Shown in pieces: positions 6,529 through 13,616 of a stretch of DNA of 31,558 nucleotides. The position numbers and the translations under genes are program-made. The first letter of the stretch is position 1; every line of letters begins with the position of its first letter. The notes beneath the pieces are model-generated. The model had not been told where the DNA came from and did not search any database. It worked only from the letters and a program-made list of their open reading frames with translations. The stretch comes from CALKUP01 sp964492735 (GTDB taxonomy: Bacteria > Patescibacteriota > Patescibacteriia > UBA9570 > XYC2-FULL-38-9), in NCBI GenBank assembly GCA_964492735.1, contig CAZBLE010000011.1, positions 1 to 31,558 of the forward strand, written 5' to 3'.

Positions 6529-9342
6529 ATGACTGATTCACCAACACCACAATTTCAGCCAGACGCGCCATCAGCGGTAACGTTTATTCCATGTGAAGTA
6601 TGCGCTGGTTTTGGGTATTCAGTAACACCAGCACGACACCATGTGCGTTGTCACAACTGTCACGACCATCCAAGTATGTATGGGATATTTGATGGACTGC
6701 TGTTGTATTGGGGAACACCAATTACTGCAGCAGGAATTGCTGAGCGTAAATTATTGCGCTACGCCCAAACAGGCCTGAAGCTGGTTATCTTCATTGTTCT
6801 ATTTATTGCTCTTGCTGCCCTTGGAACAACAGCCTATGTGAATCAACGTGACGCTGGTGATTTGATTGATATTTTTACACAATCTTCTGTGCCGATGGCA
6901 TTCTTTTGGATCGGAGGAATCGCGTTGTTGTTTATGTATTATCGACTCTCAGTGGAACATGTGTCTGATGAAACATTTCGCTATTCTGAGAAGGCATTAA
7001 ATGAATGGAAGGAGCTCGCTCAATGGAAGCATCCCGCAAACCGCGCATTTGATGGGTATCACCATGTAGGGAAATCATACCGAATTGATATGGCGCCATA
7101 TTTTACAGGAGAGGCGCTCATAGCAATTGAGTCAGCGTATGCACTAGCGCGATCACTGAATCATCATGTTGTTACACCACTGCACATTTTAGCAGCAACG
7201 CTTGAAAGCACATCTGCTAAAATTATTTTAGCGCGACTTGGTTTGCCACGCGATGCGATTATGGAGCGCATTGGAACCGCCTTTGGAAAAGAAGGTATTG
7301 AAGTAGGTGAAGGACTCGACATGGGAATCGAAGCCAAGCAAATGTTGTTTTTCGCATTTGAAGAAGGGCGCCAACAAAAGCGTAAGCACATCGATGTCAT
7401 GGAATTATTTGTTGCTGTCATTTTGCGTGATCCGCTTGCTGCTGAAATTTTTTATGATTTAGAAGTTGATAGTTCGATGATTCGCGCTTGTGTGCAATGG
7501 ATTCATATTCAAAAAACGCTACAAGAAAAATATCGTGAATGGAAAAGCAAGGCTGGTTCAAAACCAAACGGAATCATGGATCGTGCAATGACAGCGCGTC
7601 CTTCACCGTTGTTGCAATCGTTGTCGAGTGATTATACAGCAGCGGCTGCGCGAGGTGCATTTTTTCCGTTGATTGGACGAGCCAATGAAATGGACCAGGT
7701 CTTGCGAATTTTGCGTGATCGGGTATCACATGTGTTGCTGGTTGGGCCTCCAGGAGGTGGAAAATCAACAATCCTTGAAGGCTTGGCGCAGATTATGGCC
7801 TCTGAAGATGTGCCGGAAGAATTGCAAGATAAACGGTTTGTCGTACTTGACCCCGGTGCATTAATCGCAAATGCTGGTGGGGTTGGAGCAGTTGAAGGTC
7901 GAATGCAACAAGTGATTTTTGAAATTGCGCGAGCCGGAAACATTGTTCTTGGAATTGAAGATGTGCATCATTTGGTGAACATGCGTTCAGGGTCAGGTTC
8001 TGAAGATGTGTCTGGAATTTTAATGAATGCAATGTCGCAAGGGTTAGTGAAAGTTATTGCAACAACGACAACGCAAGAGTATCAGCAGTTTATTCAAAAT
8101 AAAGGCCCGCTTTTGAGACGCTTCCGAGTTGTGCAAGTGAATGAAATGTCTCGTGAAGATGCGATTCAAGTTGTGGAAGCCAAGTCCGGTAGTATGGAAT
8201 ATAAATACCATGTGTTTTTTTCCTATGCTGCCGTGGCCGCGACCGTCGATCTCTCGACTCAGTTTATTCAAGATCGGTACTTACCAGCTAAAGCACTTGA
8301 TATTGCAGCGGAAACAGCCTCAGCAGTTGAAAGTACAAAAGGCGAAAATATGATTGTCGCTGAAGATGATGTCGCGCTTGTGATTTCGCAAAAAGCGAAT
8401 GTGAAGGTGACTGCTATTACAGAAGACGAGCGTCAGAAGTTGCTCAATCTCGAAGAGATTATGCATGACCGGATTATTGGACAAGACGAAGCAGTGAAGG
8501 CTGTAGCGTCAGCATTGCGTCGTGCTCGCCAGGGTTTACGCGATAAGCATCGTCCAATTGCGAATTTATTGTTCATGGGTCCAACAGGTGTTGGGAAAAC
8601 AGAAACGGCCAAAACTATCGCTGAGGTGTATTTTGGCAACGAAGAAAATATGATTCGGATTGATATGTCTGAGTATCAAACCCCGCAATCGCTCTATAAA
8701 CTCATTGGCGGAAATGGTGAGCGGGGAATTTTGACAGAAGCTGTGCGTTTGAAGCCGTTTGGGTTGTTGCTTCTTGATGAGTTAGAAAAAGCCCATCGTG
8801 ATGTGTTGAATTTGTTTTTGCAGGTGATGGATGATGCGCGTTTGACAGACGGAACCGGTCGCACGATTGATTTAAGTAATATCATGATCATTGCGACGTC
8901 GAATGCTGGAACGCAAGCCATCCAAAATGGATTTAATGCAGGTCTTACTTCTGATCAAATCAAGCAGCAATTAGTTGATGGCGGCTTGTCTGATGTATTC
9001 GCTCCAGAGTTTTTGAATCGGTTTGATAATATCGTTGTGTTTAAACCACTGACTTTTGAAGAGGTGGTCTATATCGCTGATGGTTTGTTGCAAAAAGTAG
9101 CGAAGGTGATGTTAGAACAAAAGGGCATTACCATGGAAATTCCACCAGACGCTGTGGTTGATATCGCGAGGCGTGGCTTTGATCCATTGTTTGGTGCGCG
9201 GCCATTGAAACGAGCCATTCAAGATACGGTTGACGACGGACTTGCGAAGCTGATGCTGTCTCAGCAGCTCGGTAGACGAGATACAGTGATTTTGCGTCCA
9301 GGAGGTGAAATGGAAGTTAAAAAGGCAGAGCGATTGATTTAA
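6529..9342 (+). CDS. Membrane-anchored ClpC/ClpA-like double AAA+ ATPase with atypical pore loops
   Basis: This 937-aa protein has, in order: a zinc-ribbon-like knuckle (C22-x2-C25, C41-x2-C44); two membrane helices (about 83-103 and 120-138); a Clp N-terminal repeat-type region (about 190-330); AAA+ domain 1 with Walker A GPPGGGKST (406-414); and AAA+ domain 2 with Walker A GPTGVGKT (684-691), Walker B LLLLDELEKAH (D750, E751), sensor 1 ATSNAG and sensor 2 GARPLKR. No ClpB-type coiled-coil M domain is seen. Three oddities stand out. The domain-1 Walker B reads GIEDVH (E477-D478) where Clp has IDE(I/L)H. The domain-1 pore loop is AGGVG (449-453) instead of AKYRG. The domain-2 segment LIGGNGERGILTEAV is about six residues shorter than usual and lacks GYVG. 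No exact [ILV]GF ClpP-docking loop is seen. A TTG at 6523 is an alternative start. The role is probably a membrane-tethered remodelling ATPase, not a standard ClpP partner. Confidence 0.85.
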   Translation: MTDSPTPQFQPDAPSAVTFIPCEVCAGFGYSVTPARHHVRCHNCHDHPSMYGIFDGLLLYWGTPITAAGIAERKLLRYAQTGLKLVIFIVLFIALAALGTTAYVNQRDAGDLIDIFTQSSVPMAFFWIGGIALLFMYYRLSVEHVSDETFRYSEKALNEWKELAQWKHPANRAFDGYHHVGKSYRIDMAPYFTGEALIAIESAYALARSLNHHVVTPLHILAATLESTSAKIILARLGLPRDAIMERIGTAFGKEGIEVGEGLDMGIEAKQMLFFAFEEGRQQKRKHIDVMELFVAVILRDPLAAEIFYDLEVDSSMIRACVQWIHIQKTLQEKYREWKSKAGSKPNGIMDRAMTARPSPLLQSLSSDYTAAAARGAFFPLIGRANEMDQVLRILRDRVSHVLLVGPPGGGKSTILEGLAQIMASEDVPEELQDKRFVVLDPGALIANAGGVGAVEGRMQQVIFEIARAGNIVLGIEDVHHLVNMRSGSGSEDVSGILMNAMSQGLVKVIATTTTQEYQQFIQNKGPLLRRFRVVQVNEMSREDAIQVVEAKSGSMEYKYHVFFSYAAVAATVDLSTQFIQDRYLPAKALDIAAETASAVESTKGENMIVAEDDVALVISQKANVKVTAITEDERQKLLNLEEIMHDRIIGQDEAVKAVASALRRARQGLRDKHRPIANLLFMGPTGVGKTETAKTIAEVYFGNEENMIRIDMSEYQTPQSLYKLIGGNGERGILTEAVRLKPFGLLLLDELEKAHRDVLNLFLQVMDDARLTDGTGRTIDLSNIMIIATSNAGTQAIQNGFNAGLTSDQIKQQLVDGGLSDVFAPEFLNRFDNIVVFKPLTFEEVVYIADGLLQKVAKVMLEQKGITMEIPPDAVVDIARRGFDPLFGARPLKRAIQDTVDDGLAKLMLSQQLGRRDTVILRPGGEMEVKKAERLI

Positions 9343-9344
9343 TA

Positions 9345-9364
9345 AGGCTAATATTGGCTTTTTT
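9345..9364 (+). terminator. Weak intrinsic terminator after Clp-like gene
   Basis: A 6-bp stem with two G-U pairs (9345-9350 with 9355-9360, loop ATAT) runs into a T tract at 9359-9364, directly after the TAA stop. The stem is short, so termination may be partial. Confidence 0.4.
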
Positions 9365-9387
9365 AGGTGAATTCCCAAGAAAAAGCC

Positions 9388-9416
9388 TTGACATTTTTAT
9401 TTATTTGTGGTATTTA
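9388..9416 (+). promoter_or_regulatory. Consensus promoter of the response-regulator cassette
   Basis: A perfect TTGACA -35 box (9388-9393), a 17-bp spacer and TATTTA (9411-9416) predict a start near 9423. This leaves a leader of about 175 nt before the ATG, unlike the other promoters in the window. Confidence 0.65.
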
Positions 9417-9422
9417 CGTCCA

Positions 9423-9596
9423 TCGCTTTTTGCTCGTTCAGACGAATCTCCCTACAACAGTTAAACACGCCTCGATGCGTGACGGTAGGGGCAGCTGGCT
9501 TGTTTGAGACACAACCGGTCAGCAGCTGAAGTCGTCCCAAAGAGGTGAAGTCTGAGCTCGCAAGAGTTCAACTTCAACTCTCGGGGGAGAGGCAAG
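9423..9596 (+). promoter_or_regulatory. Structured 5' leader with SD inside a hairpin
   Basis: The leader holds several helices. CCCTAC (9450-9455) pairs with GTAGGG (9485-9490) around an inner CACGC/GCGTG stem (9466-9470 with 9477-9481). CAGCTG (9492-9497) pairs with CAGCTG (9523-9528), with TTGT/ACAA inside. TGAAGT (9546-9551) pairs with ACTTCA (9571-9576), capped by GAGCTC-GCAA-GAGTTC (9554-9569), a GNRA tetraloop. Finally CTCTC (9578-9582) pairs with GAGAG (9587-9591), which holds the SD GGGGGAGAGG (9583-9592). The ATG is 4 nt beyond the SD. This geometry could gate translation. No known riboswitch class is recognised. Confidence 0.5.
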
Positions 9597-10049
9597 ATGG
9601 AAAGCAAAAAAGCAGGGAAGCCAAAGGTCCTTGTGCTTGACGACAACCTCGTCAATCTCAAGGTCGCCGAGCTGCTCTTAGAAAATCAAGGCTACGACGT
9701 GTTCGTGGCCCAGACGATCTGGGAAGCAGCGAGGGTGTTGGAACAATGCCATGTCGATGTCCTCGTGACCGACGTGGTGCTCGAGCGCGGCTCATTCCAC
9801 GAGCTGCACCGCATGATGACCTCGAACGGCCGCGAAAGCGCGCCGTACAAGACCGTCATCGTAATGTCTGGAGACATGGATATTACCACGCGACAGGCCT
9901 TTTGGCGCTACGAGGAGCTCGTTTACGAGTTCGTTCAGAAAGCCGAAAGGACTACGCCGCAAGGTGATGGCATGGTTTCGGAGAGTACGCTTACCGCGGC
10001 CGTTCGCAACGCCCTGGTGAGTGTCGGGCTCGAGGTTTTATTCGCCTGA
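9597..10049 (+). CDS. Single-domain response regulator (CheY-like receiver)
   Basis: The 150-aa protein is essentially one receiver domain. KPKVLVLDDN gives the acidic pair D15-D16, VDVLVTDVVL gives the phospho-acceptor D59, VIVMSG gives S91, and EFVQKAE gives the conserved K115, here followed by Ala instead of the usual Pro. No output domain follows. Such proteins relay phosphate from a histidine kinase to a partner by protein contact, and no kinase gene is in this window. The gene is clearly more GC-rich than its neighbours (39 G/C in the 60 bases 9781-9840, against 22 of 60 at 8041-8100 and 29 of 60 at 10801-10860), with codons ending mainly in G or C. It has the only strong SD in the window. 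It lies alone between its own promoter and terminator, which suggests horizontal acquisition or a distinct expression class. Confidence 0.9.
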   Translation: MESKKAGKPKVLVLDDNLVNLKVAELLLENQGYDVFVAQTIWEAARVLEQCHVDVLVTDVVLERGSFHELHRMMTSNGRESAPYKTVIVMSGDMDITTRQAFWRYEELVYEFVQKAERTTPQGDGMVSESTLTAAVRNALVSVGLEVLFA

Positions 10050-10056
10050 GGCTTCA

Positions 10057-10106
10057 GGGGTGAGGAAGTGAGTCTAACGACCCACCAACTCGCCCCACCT
10101 TTCTTA
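10057..10106 (+). terminator. Intrinsic terminator after response regulator
   Basis: GGGGTGAG (10057-10064) pairs with CTCGCCCC (10089-10096), and an inner GTGAGTC/GACCCAC stem (10068-10074 with 10079-10085, one mismatch) has a TAAC loop. A T-rich stretch follows (10099-10106). A second small GC hairpin (10113-10118 with 10131-10136) lies just downstream. Confidence 0.7.
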
Positions 10107-10124
10107 TTAGAAGCGGCTTGCTGA

Positions 10125-10154
10125 TTTTACAGCCGCGCCAAAACAGTGTTAAAT
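10125..10154 (+). promoter_or_regulatory. Possible alaS promoter
   Basis: TTTACA (10125-10130), an 18-bp spacer and TTAAAT (10149-10154) end 8 nt before the alaS ATG. Both boxes are imperfect, but the spacing to the start codon matches the other near-leaderless promoters here. Confidence 0.4.
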
Positions 10155-10162
10155 AGTGGTCT

Positions 10163-12001
10163 ATGCAAGCACTATCTACCAATGAAATCCGTCGTCGATT
10201 TCTTCAATACTTTCAATCAAAAGGCCACGTTGTTATTCCGTCTGCGTCATTGATCCCAAATAACGATCCGACATTGTTATTTACAAACTCTGGCATGTAC
10301 CCATTAGTGCCAAATCTCATGGGCGAACCACACCCAGAAGGCACGCGTCTCACTGATTCACAGAAATGCGTTCGGACAATCGATATTGATGAAGTGGGTG
10401 ATAATCGTCATCTCACATTTTTTGAAATGCTCGGCTTTTGGAGTTTGGGTGATTATTTCAAAGAAGACACGATTGCCTGGACATTTGAATTTTTGACCTC
10501 TGCAGAAGTGGGACTTGGTCTTCCGCTTGAACGACTCTACGTGACCTGTTTTGAAGCGGATGTTCCTGAGCTTGCGAATGTGCCAAAAGATGAAGAAGCA
10601 GCAGCAATTTGGAAACAAGTTGGCATGCCAGAGCATCGGATTTATTTTCTGGGCCGCGCAGATAACTGGTGGGACCTTCCTGGAAAAACTGGTCCGTGTG
10701 GTCCAGATACGGAAATTTTTTATGATACAACCGGCGCACTTGGTGATTTGTCGCGTGAAGAGTTTATCGCGGCGTGTGATCGAGGTGATATTATTGAAAT
10801 CGGCAACGACGTCTTTATGCAATACGCAAAAGATGGCAAAGGTGGTTTTGATACGCTGCCAAAACAAAATGTTGATGTCGGTTGGGGATTAGAGCGGCTT
10901 GCAATGGTGTCTCAAGGTGCACAAACAGTATTTGAAATTGATGTATTTCAACACCTTATTCAAAAGATTGAAGAACTGACAGGAAAGAAATATGAAGGCG
11001 ACAATGCTCGTGGCATGCGCATTATTGCTGACCATATTCGAACGACCACCTTTATTATGGGTGATCCATTTGGTGTACCGCCAAGTAATATGGATCAAGG
11101 GTATATTGTACGTCGATTACTTCGTCGCGCGATTCGAGAAGGGATTGCGCTTGGAGCTAAGCATGAATTTATTTTGCCACTCATCGAAGTTGTGAAAGCA
11201 GAATATCAAGATGCATACCCAGAACTTTCAGATAATTTCAAGCAAGTTGCGCAGTGGGCGACAGATGAAGAGTATAAATTTTTGACTACACTTGAACGCG
11301 GGATGAAAGAGTTTGAAAAACTCATTGAAAAAGATGGGCAAAGTATTTCTGGACATGATGCGTTTATTTTGTTTTCAACCTATGGCTTTCCAATTGAAAT
11401 GACGGTTGAACTCGCTCGTGAACGGGGAGCGAATGTTGATGAAATGTCATTTGATCAAGAATTTGAAAAACATCAAAACACCTCTCGAGCCGGCGCGCAA
11501 AAGAAATTTAAAGGCGGCCTGGCTGATCATTCAATTGAATCACGTCGTTTGCATACAGCAACCCATTTGTTGCATAAGGCGCTGAAAAATATGCTGGGTG
11601 AACAAGTGATGCAAAAGGGATCGAACATTACACCAGAGCGATTGCGGTTTGATTTTAACTATGAAGTGGCGCTCACCCCAGAGCAAAAAACAGAATTGGA
11701 TCGCGTGGTAAACGAGCAGATTGAATTAAAGCAACCAGTATTTTGGAAAGAGCTTGATGTTGATGAAGCAAAGGCGCGGGGAGCGATTGGGTATTTTGAT
11801 GATGAATATGCGCGACTCGGCAATAAAGTAAAGGTCTATTACATCGGCCCGGAAGACAATCCATTTGCGATTGAGATTTGTGGTGGCCCGCATGTGGAAA
11901 ATACCGAAGAACTAGAGGAGTTCCACATTACCTCTGAAAAATCTTCATCTGCTGGTATTCGTCGTATTAAAGCGACCGTGAAAGCGAATCAAAAGAACTA
12001 G
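10163..12001 (+). CDS. alaS: Alanyl-tRNA synthetase, compact form lacking the C-Ala domain
   Basis: This enzyme charges tRNA-Ala. The class II catalytic domain is clear at the N-terminus (RRRFLQYFQSKGH, SLIPNNDPTLLFTNSGM, and FFEMLGFWSLGDYFK). The tRNA-recognition middle (RRLLRRAIREG) and the editing domain with its zinc ligands H464-x3-H468 (HTATH) and C573-x3-H577 (CGGPH) follow. The protein then stops at 612 aa. Most bacterial enzymes are about 870 aa, because a coiled-coil and DHHA1/C-Ala domain follow. The TAG at 11999-12001 is followed by palindromic intergenic DNA with no leftover coding signal, so the short form looks genuine, not a recent truncation. Editing should be intact, while the contribution of C-Ala to tRNA binding must be absent or supplied otherwise. 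Confidence 0.95.
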   Translation: MQALSTNEIRRRFLQYFQSKGHVVIPSASLIPNNDPTLLFTNSGMYPLVPNLMGEPHPEGTRLTDSQKCVRTIDIDEVGDNRHLTFFEMLGFWSLGDYFKEDTIAWTFEFLTSAEVGLGLPLERLYVTCFEADVPELANVPKDEEAAAIWKQVGMPEHRIYFLGRADNWWDLPGKTGPCGPDTEIFYDTTGALGDLSREEFIAACDRGDIIEIGNDVFMQYAKDGKGGFDTLPKQNVDVGWGLERLAMVSQGAQTVFEIDVFQHLIQKIEELTGKKYEGDNARGMRIIADHIRTTTFIMGDPFGVPPSNMDQGYIVRRLLRRAIREGIALGAKHEFILPLIEVVKAEYQDAYPELSDNFKQVAQWATDEEYKFLTTLERGMKEFEKLIEKDGQSISGHDAFILFSTYGFPIEMTVELARERGANVDEMSFDQEFEKHQNTSRAGAQKKFKGGLADHSIESRRLHTATHLLHKALKNMLGEQVMQKGSNITPERLRFDFNYEVALTPEQKTELDRVVNEQIELKQPVFWKELDVDEAKARGAIGYFDDEYARLGNKVKVYYIGPEDNPFAIEICGGPHVENTEELEEFHITSEKSSSAGIRRIKATVKANQKN

Positions 12002-12036
12002 TTAGTTAGGAGGGGTGCGGCCGTGAGATTTTGAGA

Positions 12037-12130
12037 AAGACAGAGGCGTAGGTGAGACTTCGCAGGCTCCGTGAGCATGACCGAAGGGTGCTCGAGGAGC
12101 CGAGAATGTCTGACCGTAAGCCTCAGACTT
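12037..12130. repeat. Long imperfect palindrome (hairpin-forming intergenic element)
   Basis: Stacked complementary segments span about 94 nt: GAGGC (12043-12047) with GCCTC (12120-12124), GGT (12051-12053) with ACC (12113-12115), AGAC (12055-12058) with GTCT (12108-12111), GGCTCC (12065-12070) with GGAGCC (12096-12101), and GAGCA (12073-12077) with TGCTC (12089-12093). There is no T tract, so it is not a standard terminator. The outer end touches the -35 box at 12129. The SRP RNA signature is absent. Confidence 0.55.
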
Positions 12131-12158
12131 GACGGTAATGTAGTATCTATAGTATAAT
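12129..12158 (+). promoter_or_regulatory. Promoter of the infA-rpsI ribosomal protein operon
   Basis: TTGACG (12129-12134), an 18-bp spacer and a perfect TATAAT (12153-12158) predict a start near 12165. This is the best promoter upstream of the ribosomal protein genes. A second TATTAT lies at 12331-12336, 12 nt before the infA start, but has no good -35. Confidence 0.65.
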
Positions 12159-12164
12159 CCGAAA

Positions 12165-12348
12165 GCTTTGAAAATAAGCAGAGTTTCATGAATTTGGCTA
12201 AGAATCTGCAGGTTATTTTAGATTCCGTTCAAGTTCAAGCCTTACCCGGCGCGTCTCAATGAGGGGCATAATACGGGAAGGTCATTTTTGCTTGTGTGCA
12301 GCCAAAATAGCCGCAAACAACAAAAGTATCTATTATTAAAACCAACGT
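12165..12348 (+). promoter_or_regulatory. Structured leader of the infA operon with a possible 24-codon upstream ORF
   Basis: Three hairpins can be drawn. AAAATAAGCAGA (12171-12182) pairs with TCTGC (12205-12209) and TTATTTT (12213-12219). CCTT/CCCG (12240-12248) pairs with CGGG/AAGG (12274-12281). TTTTG (12286-12290) pairs with CAAAA (12303-12307), extended by CT/AG. An ATG at 12188, in the loop of the first hairpin, opens a 24-codon frame (MNLAKNLQVILDSVQ...) ending at TGA 12260-12262. An autoregulatory or attenuator role is inference. No known r-protein leader is recognised. Confidence 0.4.
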
Positions 12349-12591
12349 GTGACAGCAACAAACGCACAAATTAAATCAAATAAAAAAGGGTTTATTGAGG
12401 TTCAAGGTCTCGTGGAAGAAATGCTTCCAAACGCCGCGTTCCGAGTCACACTCGAAACCGGACATGAGGTACGAGCCATGCTCTCTGGAAAAATGCGAAT
12501 GTACAAAATCCGCGTTCTCCCAGGAGATCAAGTAATCGTTGAGATGACACCATACGATTTAACAAAAGGAAGAATCACAAAACGCCTCTAA
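12349..12591 (+). CDS. infA: Translation initiation factor IF-1
   Basis: The 80-aa protein is one S1/OB-fold domain with the IF-1 signatures GLVEEMLPNAAFRVTLE, SGKMRMYKIRVLPGDQV and PYDLTKGRI. IF-1 occupies the ribosomal A site during initiation. The start is GTG 12349, the only plausible start before the conserved core, giving an N-terminal extension of about 8 residues over the usual 72 aa. It is the first gene of the ribosomal protein operon, followed 8 nt later by rpmJ. Confidence 0.95.
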   Translation: MTATNAQIKSNKKGFIEVQGLVEEMLPNAAFRVTLETGHEVRAMLSGKMRMYKIRVLPGDQVIVEMTPYDLTKGRITKRL

Positions 12592-12599
12592 CAATCATT

Positions 12600-12716
12600 A
12601 TGAAAGTACAAGCATCAGTCAAAAAACGTTGCAAAGACTGCAAAACAATCCGTCGAAATGGTCGCGTGATGGTTCTGTGCTCAAGCAATAACAAGCATAA
12701 ACAACGACAAGGTTAA
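12600..12716 (+). CDS. rpmJ: Ribosomal protein bL36 (zinc-binding form)
   Basis: The 38-aa protein starts MKVQASVKKRCKDCK and ends KHKQRQG. Zinc ligands C11, C14, C27 and H33 are all present, so this is the C+ form of L36. It sits in the conserved infA-rpmJ-rpsM order. Confidence 0.95.
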   Translation: MKVQASVKKRCKDCKTIRRNGRVMVLCSSNNKHKQRQG

Positions 12717-12726
12717 TCGATACTCT

Positions 12727-13119
12727 ATGGCACGAATTGCAGGGGTTACACTCCCAAAAGATAAACGCATCGAAGTCGCATTGACCGCCATTTATGGTAT
12801 TGGTCCAAAAACTGCGCAAAATATTTTAGCAGCAACAAAAGTAAGTCCTGATGTTCGCGTGAAGGACTTAACAGAAGAAGACACTCAAAAAATTCGTGAA
12901 GCCGTTGAACGCGGTGGATTGAAAATTGAAGGTGATTTAAAGCGTGATGTTCTTTCAAACATCAAGCGTTTAAAAGAAATTGGTTCTTTGCGCGGGTATC
13001 GACACTCACGTCATTTACCAAGTCGCGGTCAACGTACCAAGACAAATAGCCGAACTGTTCGAGGTAATGTTCGTAAGACAGCTGGTTCTGGTCGAGCGAA
13101 GGCAACACAAAAGACATAA
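12727..13119 (+). CDS. rpsM: Ribosomal protein uS13
   Basis: The 130-aa protein starts ARIAGVTLPKDKRIEVALT with the helix-hairpin-helix-like YGIGPKTAQNIL. The C-terminal tail LRGYRHSRHLPSRGQRTKTN is the classic S13 rRNA-binding end. S13 lies in the small-subunit head and contacts P-site tRNA and the large subunit. The ATG at 12727 has no SD (preceded by GATACTCT). The length is slightly above the usual 118-126 aa because of a basic C-terminal tail. Confidence 0.97.
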   Translation: MARIAGVTLPKDKRIEVALTAIYGIGPKTAQNILAATKVSPDVRVKDLTEEDTQKIREAVERGGLKIEGDLKRDVLSNIKRLKEIGSLRGYRHSRHLPSRGQRTKTNSRTVRGNVRKTAGSGRAKATQKT

Positions 13120-13128
13120 TCGTGAATC

Positions 13129-13602
13129 ATGAATCTTATGACTGAAGAAATGAAATCAACGACTACTGCGGAAATCGCTGTTGAAAAACCAGAAGAAGCA
13201 ACTGATGATGCTTCAGCGACAGCTCCAAAGAAAGTCAAAAAGAACAAGAAAAAACAAGTTCCACGTGGTCGCGCGTATATTACCGCAACCTACAACAATA
13301 CAATTGTGACGTTCACAGATCCAAACGGAAATGCGATCGCACAATCATCAGCTGGACGTTGTGGATTTAAAGGTCCTAAAAAATCAACTCCATATGCTGC
13401 TGGAATTATTGTCCGAGCTGCAGCGCAGAAAGTACAAGAAATGGGACTTCGTGATGTTGATGTATTTGTCAAAGGTGTTGGTTCAGGTCGCGATGGAGCA
13501 ATCCGCGCCTTAAACGCACAAGGATTTAATATGTTGAGTATTCGTGATATCACGCCGATTCCGCACAACGGATGTCGTCCTAAAAAACCACGACGCATGT
13601 AA
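13129..13602 (+). CDS. rpsK: Ribosomal protein uS11 with N-terminal extension
   Basis: The core from about residue 44 is typical S11 (RGRAYITATYNNTIVTFTD, then GCRPKKPRRM at the C-terminus). It is a platform protein of the 30S subunit. The protein is 157 aa against about 129 usually. The extra N-terminus is acidic and Thr/Glu/Ala-rich, then lysine-rich (KKVKKNKKK). Internal ATGs at 13138 and 13150 could shorten it by 3 or 7 residues. No SD helps to choose. Confidence 0.95.
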   Translation: MNLMTEEMKSTTTAEIAVEKPEEATDDASATAPKKVKKNKKKQVPRGRAYITATYNNTIVTFTDPNGNAIAQSSAGRCGFKGPKKSTPYAAGIIVRAAAQKVQEMGLRDVDVFVKGVGSGRDGAIRALNAQGFNMLSIRDITPIPHNGCRPKKPRRM

Positions 13603-13616
13603 TTGATATTGAATAT

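Noticed and set aside
9343..10162. Transposon or integron carrying the response regulator
   Set aside because: No transposase, integrase, terminal inverted repeats or obvious target duplications were seen flanking the cassette, so only its composition and signals mark it as unusual.
10358..10867. 169-aa minus-strand open frame
   Set aside because: It lies wholly inside alaS, opposite its strongly conserved catalytic domain, and has no family resemblance; it is a shadow frame. The same holds for the minus-strand frame at 20765-21259 and the other antisense frames.
12037..12130. SRP (4.5S) RNA or 6S RNA in the long hairpin
   Set aside because: The GGAA tetraloop with the flanking CAGG/AGCAG symmetric loop of SRP RNA is absent, and the element is too short and lacks the central bubble of 6S RNA.
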